This document shows, piece by piece, positions 7,199 to 12,591 of a stretch of DNA of 21,604 bases (position 1 is the first letter of the stretch; the number at the start of each line of letters is the position of its first letter). Below the pieces are notes generated by a model. That model did no database searches. It had not been told where the DNA came from and saw only the letters and a list, made by a program, of their open reading frames with translations. A program made the position numbers and the translations under genes. Origin of the DNA: a virus; IMG/VR virus record IMGVR_UViG_3300005528_000229, positions 1-21,604 of that record; one strand, 5' to 3'.

Positions 7199-7763
7199 AG
7201 AACCACAAAAACCCGAAGGTTTAGGTGCCGATGATGTTATCGGCCTCCGACTTTTAGATACCCATACTTTTGTTCTCAACGGTGAAATTGACGCTGATAA
7301 TATCGCCGGCGCAATTCGCTGGTTGATCTATGAGAACGCAAGTGATGAAGAAAAGGAACTAACACTATACATTAATTCAACAGGTGGACTATTGAACGAT
7401 GCTTTTGGTTTAATTGATATGATGCGTAATTCAAAGCATACAATTAAAACCGTTGGTCTTGGTAATGTCATGTCATCTGCATTTTTAATTTTTGCAGCGG
7501 GCACTAGAGGTCACAGATATATTGCCAAAAATGCAAGCATACTATCGCATCAGTATAGCGAAGAACTAAGTGAAGCAAAACACCATGATATTAAATCTTT
7601 TACAAAAGAATGTGATAATACGAATCAAAGAATGGTGACTTTGTTAAAAGAATGTTCTGATCTATCAACGACAGAAATCAAAAGAAAACTTTTGCCAGCA
7701 TCCGATGTTTGGTTGACAGCAGAAGAAATTGTTGAACTAGGTATTGCTGATTATATCTTATAA
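7188..7763 (+). CDS. clpP: ClpP-like serine protease subunit
   Basis: A 191-residue ClpP homolog, close to the length of mature bacterial ClpP. The triad appears intact: nucleophile Ser96 in GLGNVMSSAF, His121 in SILSHQYS, and Asp173 in LPASDVWLTAEE. The oxyanion-type STGGLLNDAFGL at 64-75 is also present. ClpP needs an AAA+ partner (ClpX or ClpA), and none is encoded in this window, so a host unfoldase is presumably used. Clp-type proteases occur in T4-like cyanophages. The gene overlaps galE by 11 nt. Together with the tmRNA at 17207-17603 it could serve a tag-and-degrade route. Confidence 0.88.
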   Translation: MASKEPQKPEGLGADDVIGLRLLDTHTFVLNGEIDADNIAGAIRWLIYENASDEEKELTLYINSTGGLLNDAFGLIDMMRNSKHTIKTVGLGNVMSSAFLIFAAGTRGHRYIAKNASILSHQYSEELSEAKHHDIKSFTKECDNTNQRMVTLLKECSDLSTTEIKRKLLPASDVWLTAEEIVELGIADYIL

Positions 7764-7781
7764 GGAGGATAACTTTCAAAA

Positions 7782-7937
7782 ATGTTAACAGGTGGAAAAA
7801 AGTTTGTAAAACCAGTAAAAACGAAATTCAAAAAAGCCAAAGAACAACAAGGCAGTAAACACTTTGAAAAACCAAAACACCATGATAAATCATTTTATCG
7901 ATTGGTGAAACAAGAGAAAGAAGATTATGTCGTATAG
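7782..7937 (+). CDS. 51-aa very basic protein
   Basis: AAGGAGG at 7762-7768 precedes the ATG by a rather long 13 nt. The product is rich in Lys, His and Gln (FVKPVKTKFKKAKEQQ) with no hydrophobic segment. It may bind nucleic acid or an acidic partner, inferred from composition only. It overlaps the next gene by 11 nt. Confidence 0.6.
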   Translation: MLTGGKKFVKPVKTKFKKAKEQQGSKHFEKPKHHDKSFYRLVKQEKEDYVV

Positions 7938-8100
7938 GGAAATTCTTGTAAAGCAGATTGCGGAACTGGAACAAAAGATCGCTTCGGATTCTGTTGAAAA
8001 AGAAGTTTTGCAAAAAGAATTAGCAAGACTGAAATTAGCAGAATATGAAGAAGATTGGAAAGAAGGCCAGGAGCGCAAATTATTACAAGAAGGATGTTAG
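7927..8100 (+). CDS. 57-aa coiled-coil protein
   Basis: ATG at 7927 within the end of the previous gene. The product starts MSYREILVKQIAELEQKI and has heptad-like spacing of Leu and Ile through residues 5-40, so a helical coiled coil is likely. It ends with an acidic/basic tail and a single Cys as last residue. The final G of its TAG stop is the first base of the hairpin at 8100-8115. The family is not recognised. Confidence 0.6.
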   Translation: MSYREILVKQIAELEQKIASDSVEKEVLQKELARLKLAEYEEDWKEGQERKLLQEGC

Positions 8101-8115
8101 TTAGTACTCACTAAC
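8100..8115 (+). repeat. hairpin directly after a stop codon (copy 1 of 2)
   Basis: GTTAGT-ACTC-ACTAAC, a perfect 6-bp stem with a 4-nt loop, starting on the last base of a TAG stop. An identical 16-mer occurs at 9453-9468, again immediately after a stop codon and upstream of another copy of the palindrome-promoter module. There is no following T-run, so a classical intrinsic terminator is not shown; mRNA 3'-end protection or processing is possible. Confidence 0.75.
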
Positions 8116-8129
8116 ATACTACCAGGTAG

Positions 8130-8182
8130 TGTTGTTTTAATACAACAAACCTCTTGACAATTTTCAGGCATTCCTGTAATAT
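8130..8182 (+). promoter_or_regulatory. promoter with upstream palindrome (module copy B)
   Basis: Palindrome TGTTGT-N6-ACAACA at 8130-8147, a 6-nt gap, TTGACA at 8154-8159, a 17-nt spacer, then TAATAT at 8177-8182. The geometry is identical to copies A and C. Just before the palindrome lies ACTACC-A-GGTAGT (8118-8130), an extra symmetric element unique to this copy. The predicted transcription start (about 8189) coincides with the ATG at 8190 of the next gene. Confidence 0.8.
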
Positions 8183-8189
8183 TGGAAGA

Positions 8190-8612
8190 ATGGAGATTAT
8201 TAGAGAAATCACACAATGGCAGGTCGAATTCCGCCAGCCAAATCATACCTATTTGATTAATGCAAAAAATCAAATTGTCGCATATGCCAAATGGCATTCA
8301 AAAACAGATATTCAGATATTCAAATCACGGAATGTATTAGATAAAAAATACCGCAAATTCGAAGTTGTAAAACATGCGGCATTATCTAAACTCATTTCTC
8401 GTTTCCAACACGAAGATAAAAAAGAAGCGGCAGAAAAAATTGTGCCGTCAGAAAATGTCCGTGTTTTCAATGTCAAATCAAAATCAAAAAATAAAACTTA
8501 TACCGTATCATTTAATAAGTCGAGTAAACAAATTAGTTGTGGTTGTACCGGGTTTGGTTACAGAATGACCTGTAGCCATGTGAAAGCAGTTGCTAATAAA
8601 CTAGGAGTTTAA
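8190..8612 (+). CDS. SWIM zinc-finger protein, 140 aa
   Basis: The C-terminal part holds a SWIM zinc-finger signature CxCx8CxH: Cys117, Cys119, Cys128 and His130 (SCGCTGFGYRMTCSHVKA). SWIM domains bind DNA or protein partners. The N-terminal ~70 residues form a separate small alpha/beta domain beginning MEIIREITQWQVEF, and the middle is Lys-rich. ATG 8190 is the only plausible start by homology-like content. It lies about where transcription from promoter copy B should begin, so the mRNA may be leaderless or nearly so. First gene of an early-type unit. Confidence 0.8.
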   Translation: MEIIREITQWQVEFRQPNHTYLINAKNQIVAYAKWHSKTDIQIFKSRNVLDKKYRKFEVVKHAALSKLISRFQHEDKKEAAEKIVPSENVRVFNVKSKSKNKTYTVSFNKSSKQISCGCTGFGYRMTCSHVKAVANKLGV

Positions 8613-8614
8613 TT

Positions 8615-8929
8615 ATGAAATTTACCGTATATCAAATCAATTTGTCCGACAAAGATTATGAAAATAATGTTTTGCGTGAAATGTACCTTAACACAACTAT
8701 GGATCCCACCACAGAAGCAATTGAGAAAGCAGCCGGTCTGTATGTTAAAGTAGCAGAGATTGACGCTCTTTCGTTTGACCATGTGTTTGAAATTGGCAAC
8801 ATTGGTCCCGAAGAAAAAATTACTAGCTTTGACGATATGCACTCTGTTTCTGTTGGTGATATTATTAAAAGTGAAACAGGTGTAACCAAGTTTGTTGCAC
8901 CTTATGGTTTCAAATCTATTGCATTTTAA
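8615..8929 (+). CDS. small phage protein resembling the YodL-like family
   Basis: AGGAG at 8603-8607 precedes ATG 8615. The 104-residue protein starts MKFTVYQINLSDKDYENN and ends with FDDMHSVSVGDIIKS followed by FVAPYGFKSIAF. The pattern S-x-S-V-G-D-I-I then F/Y-G-F resembles a family I remember as YodL-like (PF14191), found in phages and plasmids. The assignment is from memory. Function unknown. Confidence 0.7.
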   Translation: MKFTVYQINLSDKDYENNVLREMYLNTTMDPTTEAIEKAAGLYVKVAEIDALSFDHVFEIGNIGPEEKITSFDDMHSVSVGDIIKSETGVTKFVAPYGFKSIAF

Positions 8930-8941
8930 TTGGAGTTTATT

Positions 8942-9115
8942 ATGATTCAAGTTATGAAAATTGCAAGTGAAATTAATGGACTTTCTGATCGTGATTTACG
9001 ATTACTCGCAGAATGGATTAAAGATGATGCTGCCAATTCTCTAGCAAATTACCTTTCTTTTGAATTGCAAGAGCGTGACTCGCTTAATATCGAAGTACAA
9101 GAACCTGTTTGTTAA
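8942..9115 (+). CDS. 57-aa protein, unknown function
   Basis: TGGAG at 8931-8935 places the start at ATG 8942. The product is helical and acidic (INGLSDRDLRLLAEWIKDD), with a single Cys at the end. Downstream of the SWIM gene in the same unit; the next ATG follows after one base. Family not recognised. Confidence 0.6.
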   Translation: MIQVMKIASEINGLSDRDLRLLAEWIKDDAANSLANYLSFELQERDSLNIEVQEPVC

Positions 9116-9116
9116 T

Positions 9117-9452
9117 ATGACAATTATCTACACTTATCAGAGATCCAGAAAACGCAAGCCCACCGCTAAACAGCGTGAGCTTGCAAAACAATGGGAAGAA
9201 TTGGTTTCTAAACATGCACCAAAATCCTCTAATCCAGCCGCTTCTCAGCACCTGCTGCAGCGAGTTGTACCGTATCGCCGTGAAACGCCAAATTACCCAT
9301 CACTTAATACTACTGAATACAACACCTATAAAAAAGACATTCAGCAATACACCGGTGATAAAATGAAAGGCATTGGTACTTTGCACAAATCAAATGCTGT
9401 ACCTATTTTTACGGATGAAGAAGCCAAGGATCAAGCGAGTATGCGAAGGTAA
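9117..9452 (+). CDS. conserved basic phage protein, unknown function
   Basis: The start at ATG 9117 lies one base after the preceding TAA. The 111-residue product has a basic N-terminus (YQRSRKRKPTAKQRELAKQW), a Pro/Tyr-rich middle and a C-terminal segment MKGIGTLHKSNAVPIF followed by DEEAKDQASMRR. That C-terminal string is of a kind I have seen repeatedly in T4-like phage proteins without function. Its TAA is immediately followed by the hairpin at 9453-9468. Confidence 0.7.
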   Translation: MTIIYTYQRSRKRKPTAKQRELAKQWEELVSKHAPKSSNPAASQHLLQRVVPYRRETPNYPSLNTTEYNTYKKDIQQYTGDKMKGIGTLHKSNAVPIFTDEEAKDQASMRR

Positions 9453-9468
9453 GTTAGTACTCACTAAC
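9453..9468 (+). repeat. hairpin directly after a stop codon (copy 2 of 2)
   Basis: GTTAGT-ACTC-ACTAAC, identical over all 16 bases to 8100-8115, beginning on the base after the TAA stop at 9450-9452 and 13 nt before promoter module copy C. Confidence 0.75.
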
Positions 9469-9481
9469 CTGCACCTGGAAG

Positions 9482-9534
9482 TGTTGTTTTTCTGCAACAA
9501 ACCTATTGACAATTATACCGATTTTTGATATAAT
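9482..9534 (+). promoter_or_regulatory. promoter with upstream palindrome (module copy C)
   Basis: TGTTGT-N6-GCAACA at 9482-9499; the single change T:A to T-G keeps a wobble pair in RNA. Then 6 nt, TTGACA at 9506-9511, a 17-nt spacer, and a perfect TATAAT at 9529-9534. Predicted start near 9541. The leader then contains GAGAGG upstream of ATG 9565. Confidence 0.85.
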
Positions 9535-9564
9535 GGTAGTATTGAAATTGAGAGAGGTTGTATT

Positions 9565-10329
9565 ATGAAATTATTATCGATTGGCAATCCCAAAGTCCTC
9601 AAAGGCATGAAACAAGGTTATATGACCTATATTCTGCACCTTGCACCTGCTACTCTTTCAGGTTATAATGTTTGTGCGAAAGCTACCGCAGGTTGTATTG
9701 AATCCTGTTTGAATACATCAGGCCGTGGCGGCATGTTTAAAAAAGGCGAAACGACCAATGTAATTCAACAAGCTCGTATTCGCAAAACAAAATTCTTTTT
9801 TGAGAATCGTGCTGAGTTTATGATGCAATTGGTCAAAGATATTGAATTAGCAATCAAACAATCCGCTAAGAAGAATTTGATTCCTGTTTTTCGCTTGAAT
9901 GGCACCTCTGACCTTGCATGGGAAAAATACGAAGCAACGGTTACTGATAAAAATGGCCGTTCAATTGTTTTCAAAAATATCTTTGAAGCATTTCCTTTCA
10001 TCCAATTTTATGATTACACCAAAATTCCTGGTCGCAAAGTGAACGGCATCGCTAATTATCATCTGACATTCTCCGAAGCTGATGGTAATGCTCTTGATAC
10101 ACTTAATGCGATTCGTGCAGGTATGAATGTTGCAACGGTGTTTGGCATCAAAAAGAATTCACCAATGCCTGAAATGTGGAACGGTATGAAAGTTTTTAAT
10201 GGTGATGAAAGTGATTTGCGCTTTCTGGATCCAAAAGGTGTTGTTGTTGGTCTATATGCAAAAGGCAAAGCCAAAAAAGACACCTCTGGTTTTGTGAAGT
10301 ATCCTACTTTTATGATGAAGGCAGCTTAA
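9565..10329 (+). CDS. GP88-like phage protein with three-cysteine motif
   Basis: A 254-residue protein resembling the GP88 family first named from mycobacteriophages; the name is from memory. It contains exactly three Cys residues, Cys37, Cys44 and Cys48 (CAKATAGCIESC, spacing x6 and x3), next to a Gly-rich TSGRGG. The rest alternates strands and helices (IPVFRLNGTSD, IQFYDYTKIPG, YHLTFSEADG, NVATVFG, VVVGLYAKG), suggesting a beta/alpha barrel. Three clustered Cys in such a frame would suit an iron-sulfur cluster, which is inference. It is first behind promoter copy C. Confidence 0.75.
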   Translation: MKLLSIGNPKVLKGMKQGYMTYILHLAPATLSGYNVCAKATAGCIESCLNTSGRGGMFKKGETTNVIQQARIRKTKFFFENRAEFMMQLVKDIELAIKQSAKKNLIPVFRLNGTSDLAWEKYEATVTDKNGRSIVFKNIFEAFPFIQFYDYTKIPGRKVNGIANYHLTFSEADGNALDTLNAIRAGMNVATVFGIKKNSPMPEMWNGMKVFNGDESDLRFLDPKGVVVGLYAKGKAKKDTSGFVKYPTFMMKAA

Positions 10330-10330
10330 T

Positions 10331-10531
10331 ATGAATTATGACAAACGACATGGCGGCCCGTATGACCGTGGCTCTGCTGATGCATATTATTATCGTGGTT
10401 ATAACCCACACTATTTTAAAGGCAGTAGTTATAACAGCGAAATGGTTGAATTGAAAGATATGACAGCCGAAGAAATTACAGCTTATACTGTTGGATTTCG
10501 TGATGAAAAAGATAGAAAGGCATGGGATTAA
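10331..10531 (+). CDS. small conserved phage protein, Tyr/Gly-rich
   Basis: A 66-residue product starting directly after the previous stop. MNYDKRHGGPYDRGSADAYY followed by a YNPHYFKG segment is a recurrent pattern in small proteins of many tailed phages, with a helical second half ending in EKDRKAWD. Function unknown. Confidence 0.7.
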   Translation: MNYDKRHGGPYDRGSADAYYYRGYNPHYFKGSSYNSEMVELKDMTAEEITAYTVGFRDEKDRKAWD

Positions 10532-10532
10532 A

Positions 10533-10775
10533 ATGATTACTGTTGATTCGTTTGAAAAATATAAAAGACCAAATCGTACTGCAATTTATACTCGCATACC
10601 AATTAGCGAGTTAGATTCTTTTCGCAAAGTGATGCAACAATACGATCTATATTTTAAGATGCGGTATCGTGGTCCTCGTTTTAATGTACCATCAGCCTCA
10701 AGGCGATTTGGTGTAAGTAAACAGACCACATGTCTTAAAGAAGATGCAACACATTTTTCAGTTTATAATTATTGA
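10533..10775 (+). CDS. 80-aa basic protein, unknown function
   Basis: The ATG at 10533 follows the previous TAA by one base. The product is basic, with TRIPISELDSFRKVMQQYDL followed by an Arg-rich stretch (MRYRGPRFNVPSASRRFG). It could contact nucleic acid. Family not recognised. Confidence 0.6.
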   Translation: MITVDSFEKYKRPNRTAIYTRIPISELDSFRKVMQQYDLYFKMRYRGPRFNVPSASRRFGVSKQTTCLKEDATHFSVYNY

Positions 10776-10783
10776 GATTAAAA

Positions 10784-11017
10784 ATGGCAATTCGTAAACG
10801 CAATAAAAGCGATTTAAAGAAAAAGATTGTAATTGATTTGTCTGGTCCACAAGGTAATGCATTTTACCTGATTGGTGTTGTAAAACAGACTTTTCGCAGG
10901 TCAGGTGCAAGTGAACTAGGCGATCAAATTGCCCAAGAAATGATGAGCGGTGATTATGAACACTTGCTTAAAACATTTGATTTGTATCTCGGCGAACATT
11001 TTGATTTGGTGAGGTGA
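10784..11017 (+). CDS. small conserved phage protein, 77 aa
   Basis: I chose ATG 10784 with GAG at 10774-10776 upstream, rather than the TTG at 10772. A basic start (MAIRKRNKSDLKKK) precedes IVIDLSGPQGNAFYLIGVV, a pattern common in small phage proteins of unknown role, then an acidic helical tail. Last gene before the promoter at 11046. Confidence 0.65.
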   Translation: MAIRKRNKSDLKKKIVIDLSGPQGNAFYLIGVVKQTFRRSGASELGDQIAQEMMSGDYEHLLKTFDLYLGEHFDLVR

Positions 11018-11045
11018 ACATGAGCGGCAATTAACCTAAAAAGTC

Positions 11046-11074
11046 TTGACAATTAAACCGAAGTATGTTACTAT
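11046..11074 (+). promoter_or_regulatory. extended -10 promoter
   Basis: TTGACA at 11046-11051, a 17-nt spacer, and TACTAT at 11069-11074 preceded by TGT (extended -10, TGn). The bases after the -35 box (AAT) match module copies A and C, but the upstream palindrome is absent. Predicted start near 11081; the leader has GAGGT about 9 nt before ATG 11108. Confidence 0.7.
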
Positions 11075-11107
11075 TATTATCCCTAAACTAAATGAGGTAT
11101 CACTATT

Positions 11108-11569
11108 ATGGCAAAAACTATCAAACTCAAACCCTTTGAGAAACTCCTTACCGTTATGGTTTCTGGTAAGCCCGTAACAATCGAAGAAATCGATGCAACA
11201 CTCGGCAAAGAAATTTACATGTATCGCTTGTCGACCTACATTTGGCACATTAAAACATTCGCCAATGGTGTTGTGAAGGCAATCAAAGATGGTCGCCGTG
11301 TTACTGCTTATCAGGTCATCAATGTGAAAGAAGTTAAAGAATACATGGATCGTGCTGGCGTGACCAAAGCTAACTTTGTTCCTGGTCAAGTCACCAAGAA
11401 ACCGTCTATCGCTAAACTTGCTGACCTTGCGGCGAAGCCTGCTAAGAAAGCACCTGCAAAAGCACCTGCTAAGAAAGCTCCTGCCAAACCGGCGAAAGCA
11501 CCTGCTAAACCCAAGAAAGTTGAAGCAGTTACCGCTGACGATCTGGAAATTGCAGAAGTTACCGAATAA
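11108..11569 (+). CDS. winged-helix-like protein with histone-H1-like Ala/Lys/Pro tail
   Basis: A 153-residue protein in three parts. Residues 5-80 look like a winged-helix DNA-binding domain (FEKLLTVMVSGKPVTIEEID, then helix LSTYIWHIKTF and a wing AIKDGRRVTAYQVINV). Residues about 109-137 are a run of KAPAK/PAKK repeats like the tails of eukaryotic H1 or bacterial AlgP/Hc1-type proteins. Residues 138-153 are acidic. It is driven by its own promoter at 11046-11074. A role in coating, compacting or regulating DNA is inferred. Codons here are richer in C and G than in its neighbours. Confidence 0.75.
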   Translation: MAKTIKLKPFEKLLTVMVSGKPVTIEEIDATLGKEIYMYRLSTYIWHIKTFANGVVKAIKDGRRVTAYQVINVKEVKEYMDRAGVTKANFVPGQVTKKPSIAKLADLAAKPAKKAPAKAPAKKAPAKPAKAPAKPKKVEAVTADDLEIAEVTE

Positions 11570-11660
11570 TCTCTCTGTGAAAATGGGGGAGTGAGCGCCA
11601 CACATGGACGCCTATTCTTAAATGACAGCGAATGTCGGGATGACATGCAAAGTGCCCCTT
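11570..11660 (+). ncRNA. structured, apparently untranslated segment upstream of 59-aa ORF
   Basis: A GC-richer stretch with no convincing ORF. Visible pairing: GCG-CCA / TGG-A-CGC (11595-11600 with 11605-11611, loop CACA, one bulged A); ATGTC/GACAT (11632-11636 with 11642-11646); and possibly GGGG/CCCC (11585-11588 with 11655-11658) closing the whole. TCTCTGTG at 11572-11579 can pair with CGCAGAGA at 12061-12068 across the ORF. It could be a 5' leader, a regulatory RNA or part of a longer RNA with the 11860-12068 element. Confidence 0.4.
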
Positions 11661-11680
11661 AACTTATTAAAGGAAATATA

Positions 11681-11860
11681 ATGATTGAAATGTTAAATGT
11701 AAGTGAAAAAGCTGCAAAGTTTATGATGGCAAAACCAGGTTCTTTCTTTGTTGTGCCGAAGAATTCAGAAGTACCATTTGAAACTTGTGCAAAATTTGGT
11801 GTAAAATTGTTTGTTAAGAATATGAAAGATAAACCGTTTAAAGTAATTAAACGGATTTAA
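11681..11860 (+). CDS. 59-aa protein, unknown function
   Basis: AAAGGAA at about 11669-11675 precedes ATG 11681. The product MIEMLNVSEKAAKFMMAKPG and so on is a small basic alpha/beta protein with one Cys and a Lys-rich end (KRI). It sits between two structured GC-rich segments, and its stop codon merges with the first pairing strand of the second. Family not recognised. Confidence 0.6.
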   Translation: MIEMLNVSEKAAKFMMAKPGSFFVVPKNSEVPFETCAKFGVKLFVKNMKDKPFKVIKRI

Positions 11861-12068
11861 GAACCCGCTGAGGTAACGCTTGGCTACTGTGACCCGCAGG
11901 AAGGAGAAGTGAGTTCGTAACTCACGGGTGGTTCTGGAACTGGAGTTCCACATCGAAAGATGCAGTCTAACCGAACTGGCGTTGGCAGTACGAAAGTCTC
12001 TGCGGTGAGCGAGTGGATGGAAGGTCAGTAGGTGTTACTACAGACTATAGTTACCACGGCCGCAGAGA
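11860..12068 (+). ncRNA. candidate structured RNA, unknown class
   Basis: About 210 nt without a credible ORF and clearly more GC-rich than the genes around it. Pairings seen: AGAACC/GGTTCT (11860-11865 with 11930-11935); GTGAGTT-CGT-AACTCAC (11909-11925); GGAAC/GTTCC (11936-11940 with 11945-11949); CATC-GAAA-GATG (11951-11962, a GNRA tetraloop); ACTG/CAGT (11975-11978 with 11986-11989); and a perfect 9-bp stem TCTCTGCGG/CCGCAGAGA (11997-12005 with 12060-12068). The last encloses GTGG/CCAC (12013-12016 with 12054-12057) and a GTC-a-GTAG/CTAC-a-GAC hairpin (12024-12045). It ends 22 nt before the MazG-like start. It may be an independent RNA or a leader; no known class is recognised. Confidence 0.6.
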
Positions 12069-12090
12069 AGCACCTTATTATGGAGTTGTG

Positions 12091-12378
12091 ATGAATAAAA
12101 TTCAAAAAGAAGTTATGTTGATTGCACAAGAAGAATGTGCAGAAGTGACGCAAGCAATTAGTAAATGTTTTCGTTTTGGTTTTGATTCTGAATATAACAA
12201 TCGAACAAACCATGAACGATTAACAGAAGAAGTTGGTGATTTGATTGCAATGATTGATTTGATGATCGAACACGATATTATAGATGAAGCATCTGCTCAA
12301 ATGGCAGCTTCACAGAAAAAAATCAAATTGAAAAAGTGGTCAAACATTTTTGATGAACAAATTGAAACGGTGAATTAA
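12091..12378 (+). CDS. MazG-like NTP pyrophosphohydrolase
   Basis: TGGAG at 12081-12085 supports ATG 12091; an upstream in-frame GTG at 12013 would translate through the RNA stem and is rejected. The 95-residue all-helical protein has the EExxE motif (Glu14-Glu15-x2-Glu18, QEECAEVTQ) and the ExxD motif (Glu47-x2-Asp50, EEVGDLIAMID) that bind magnesium in MazG/dUTPase-2-type pyrophosphohydrolases. Phage MazG proteins hydrolyse nucleoside triphosphates or alarmone-like nucleotides; the substrate here is unknown. It is shorter than E. coli MazG and is a single-domain form. Confidence 0.85.
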   Translation: MNKIQKEVMLIAQEECAEVTQAISKCFRFGFDSEYNNRTNHERLTEEVGDLIAMIDLMIEHDIIDEASAQMAASQKKIKLKKWSNIFDEQIETVN

Positions 12379-12591
12379 ATGAATTGGGTTCTCGTTATCT
12401 GGTTAGCAGTACCAAGTAATTATACAGTTTATGATAAATTTGAAACGCTGAAAGCCTGTCAAGAAAAAAGAGATATGGTAACCAAAGCGTTGACGCAAGC
12501 GAATTCAGACATGCGTGTTACATGCCGCCGATTAGAAGATTTGGTGAGTGAATATGATCCGAAAACTGTTACCTTTCCTATTTACCTTTAG
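12379..12591 (+). CDS. small protein with N-terminal hydrophobic segment and two Cys
   Basis: The ATG abuts the MazG stop. Of 70 residues, the first ~12 are hydrophobic (MNWVLVIWLAVP). The rest is a helical domain with Cys27 and a second Cys near residue 50 (VTCRRLEDL), which could form a disulfide if exported. Such 60-80-residue exported proteins are common in phages. It overlaps the next gene by 38 nt. Confidence 0.6.
   Translation: MNWVLVIWLAVPSNYTVYDKFETLKACQEKRDMVTKALTQANSDMRVTCRRLEDLVSEYDPKTVTFPIYL

Noticed and set aside
11020-11034. Four-codon ORF (MSGN) after GAGGTG
   Set aside because: Too short to support, and it sits just before the promoter at 11046; it may be run-out of the preceding gene's end.
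11036-11605. Long reverse-strand ORF (189 codons) opposite the H1-like gene, and other reverse-strand ORFs
   Set aside because: Cys/Phe/Arg-rich shadow of the KAPAK repeats and neighbouring codons. The + frame has a promoter, ribosome-binding site and sensible domain order. The same reasoning applies to all reverse ORFs.
11860-12068. Group I intron, RNase P RNA or known riboswitch
   Set aside because: Short strings recall each (AGACTA as in group I cores, AGGTAACGC as in RNase P), but the ordered core elements are missing and no split gene flanks the block.
12013-12090. GTG start extending the MazG-like protein upstream by 26 residues
   Set aside because: The extension would translate through the 3' part of the structured RNA, lacks a ribosome-binding site, and ATG 12091 has TGGAG at good spacing and fits MazG length.
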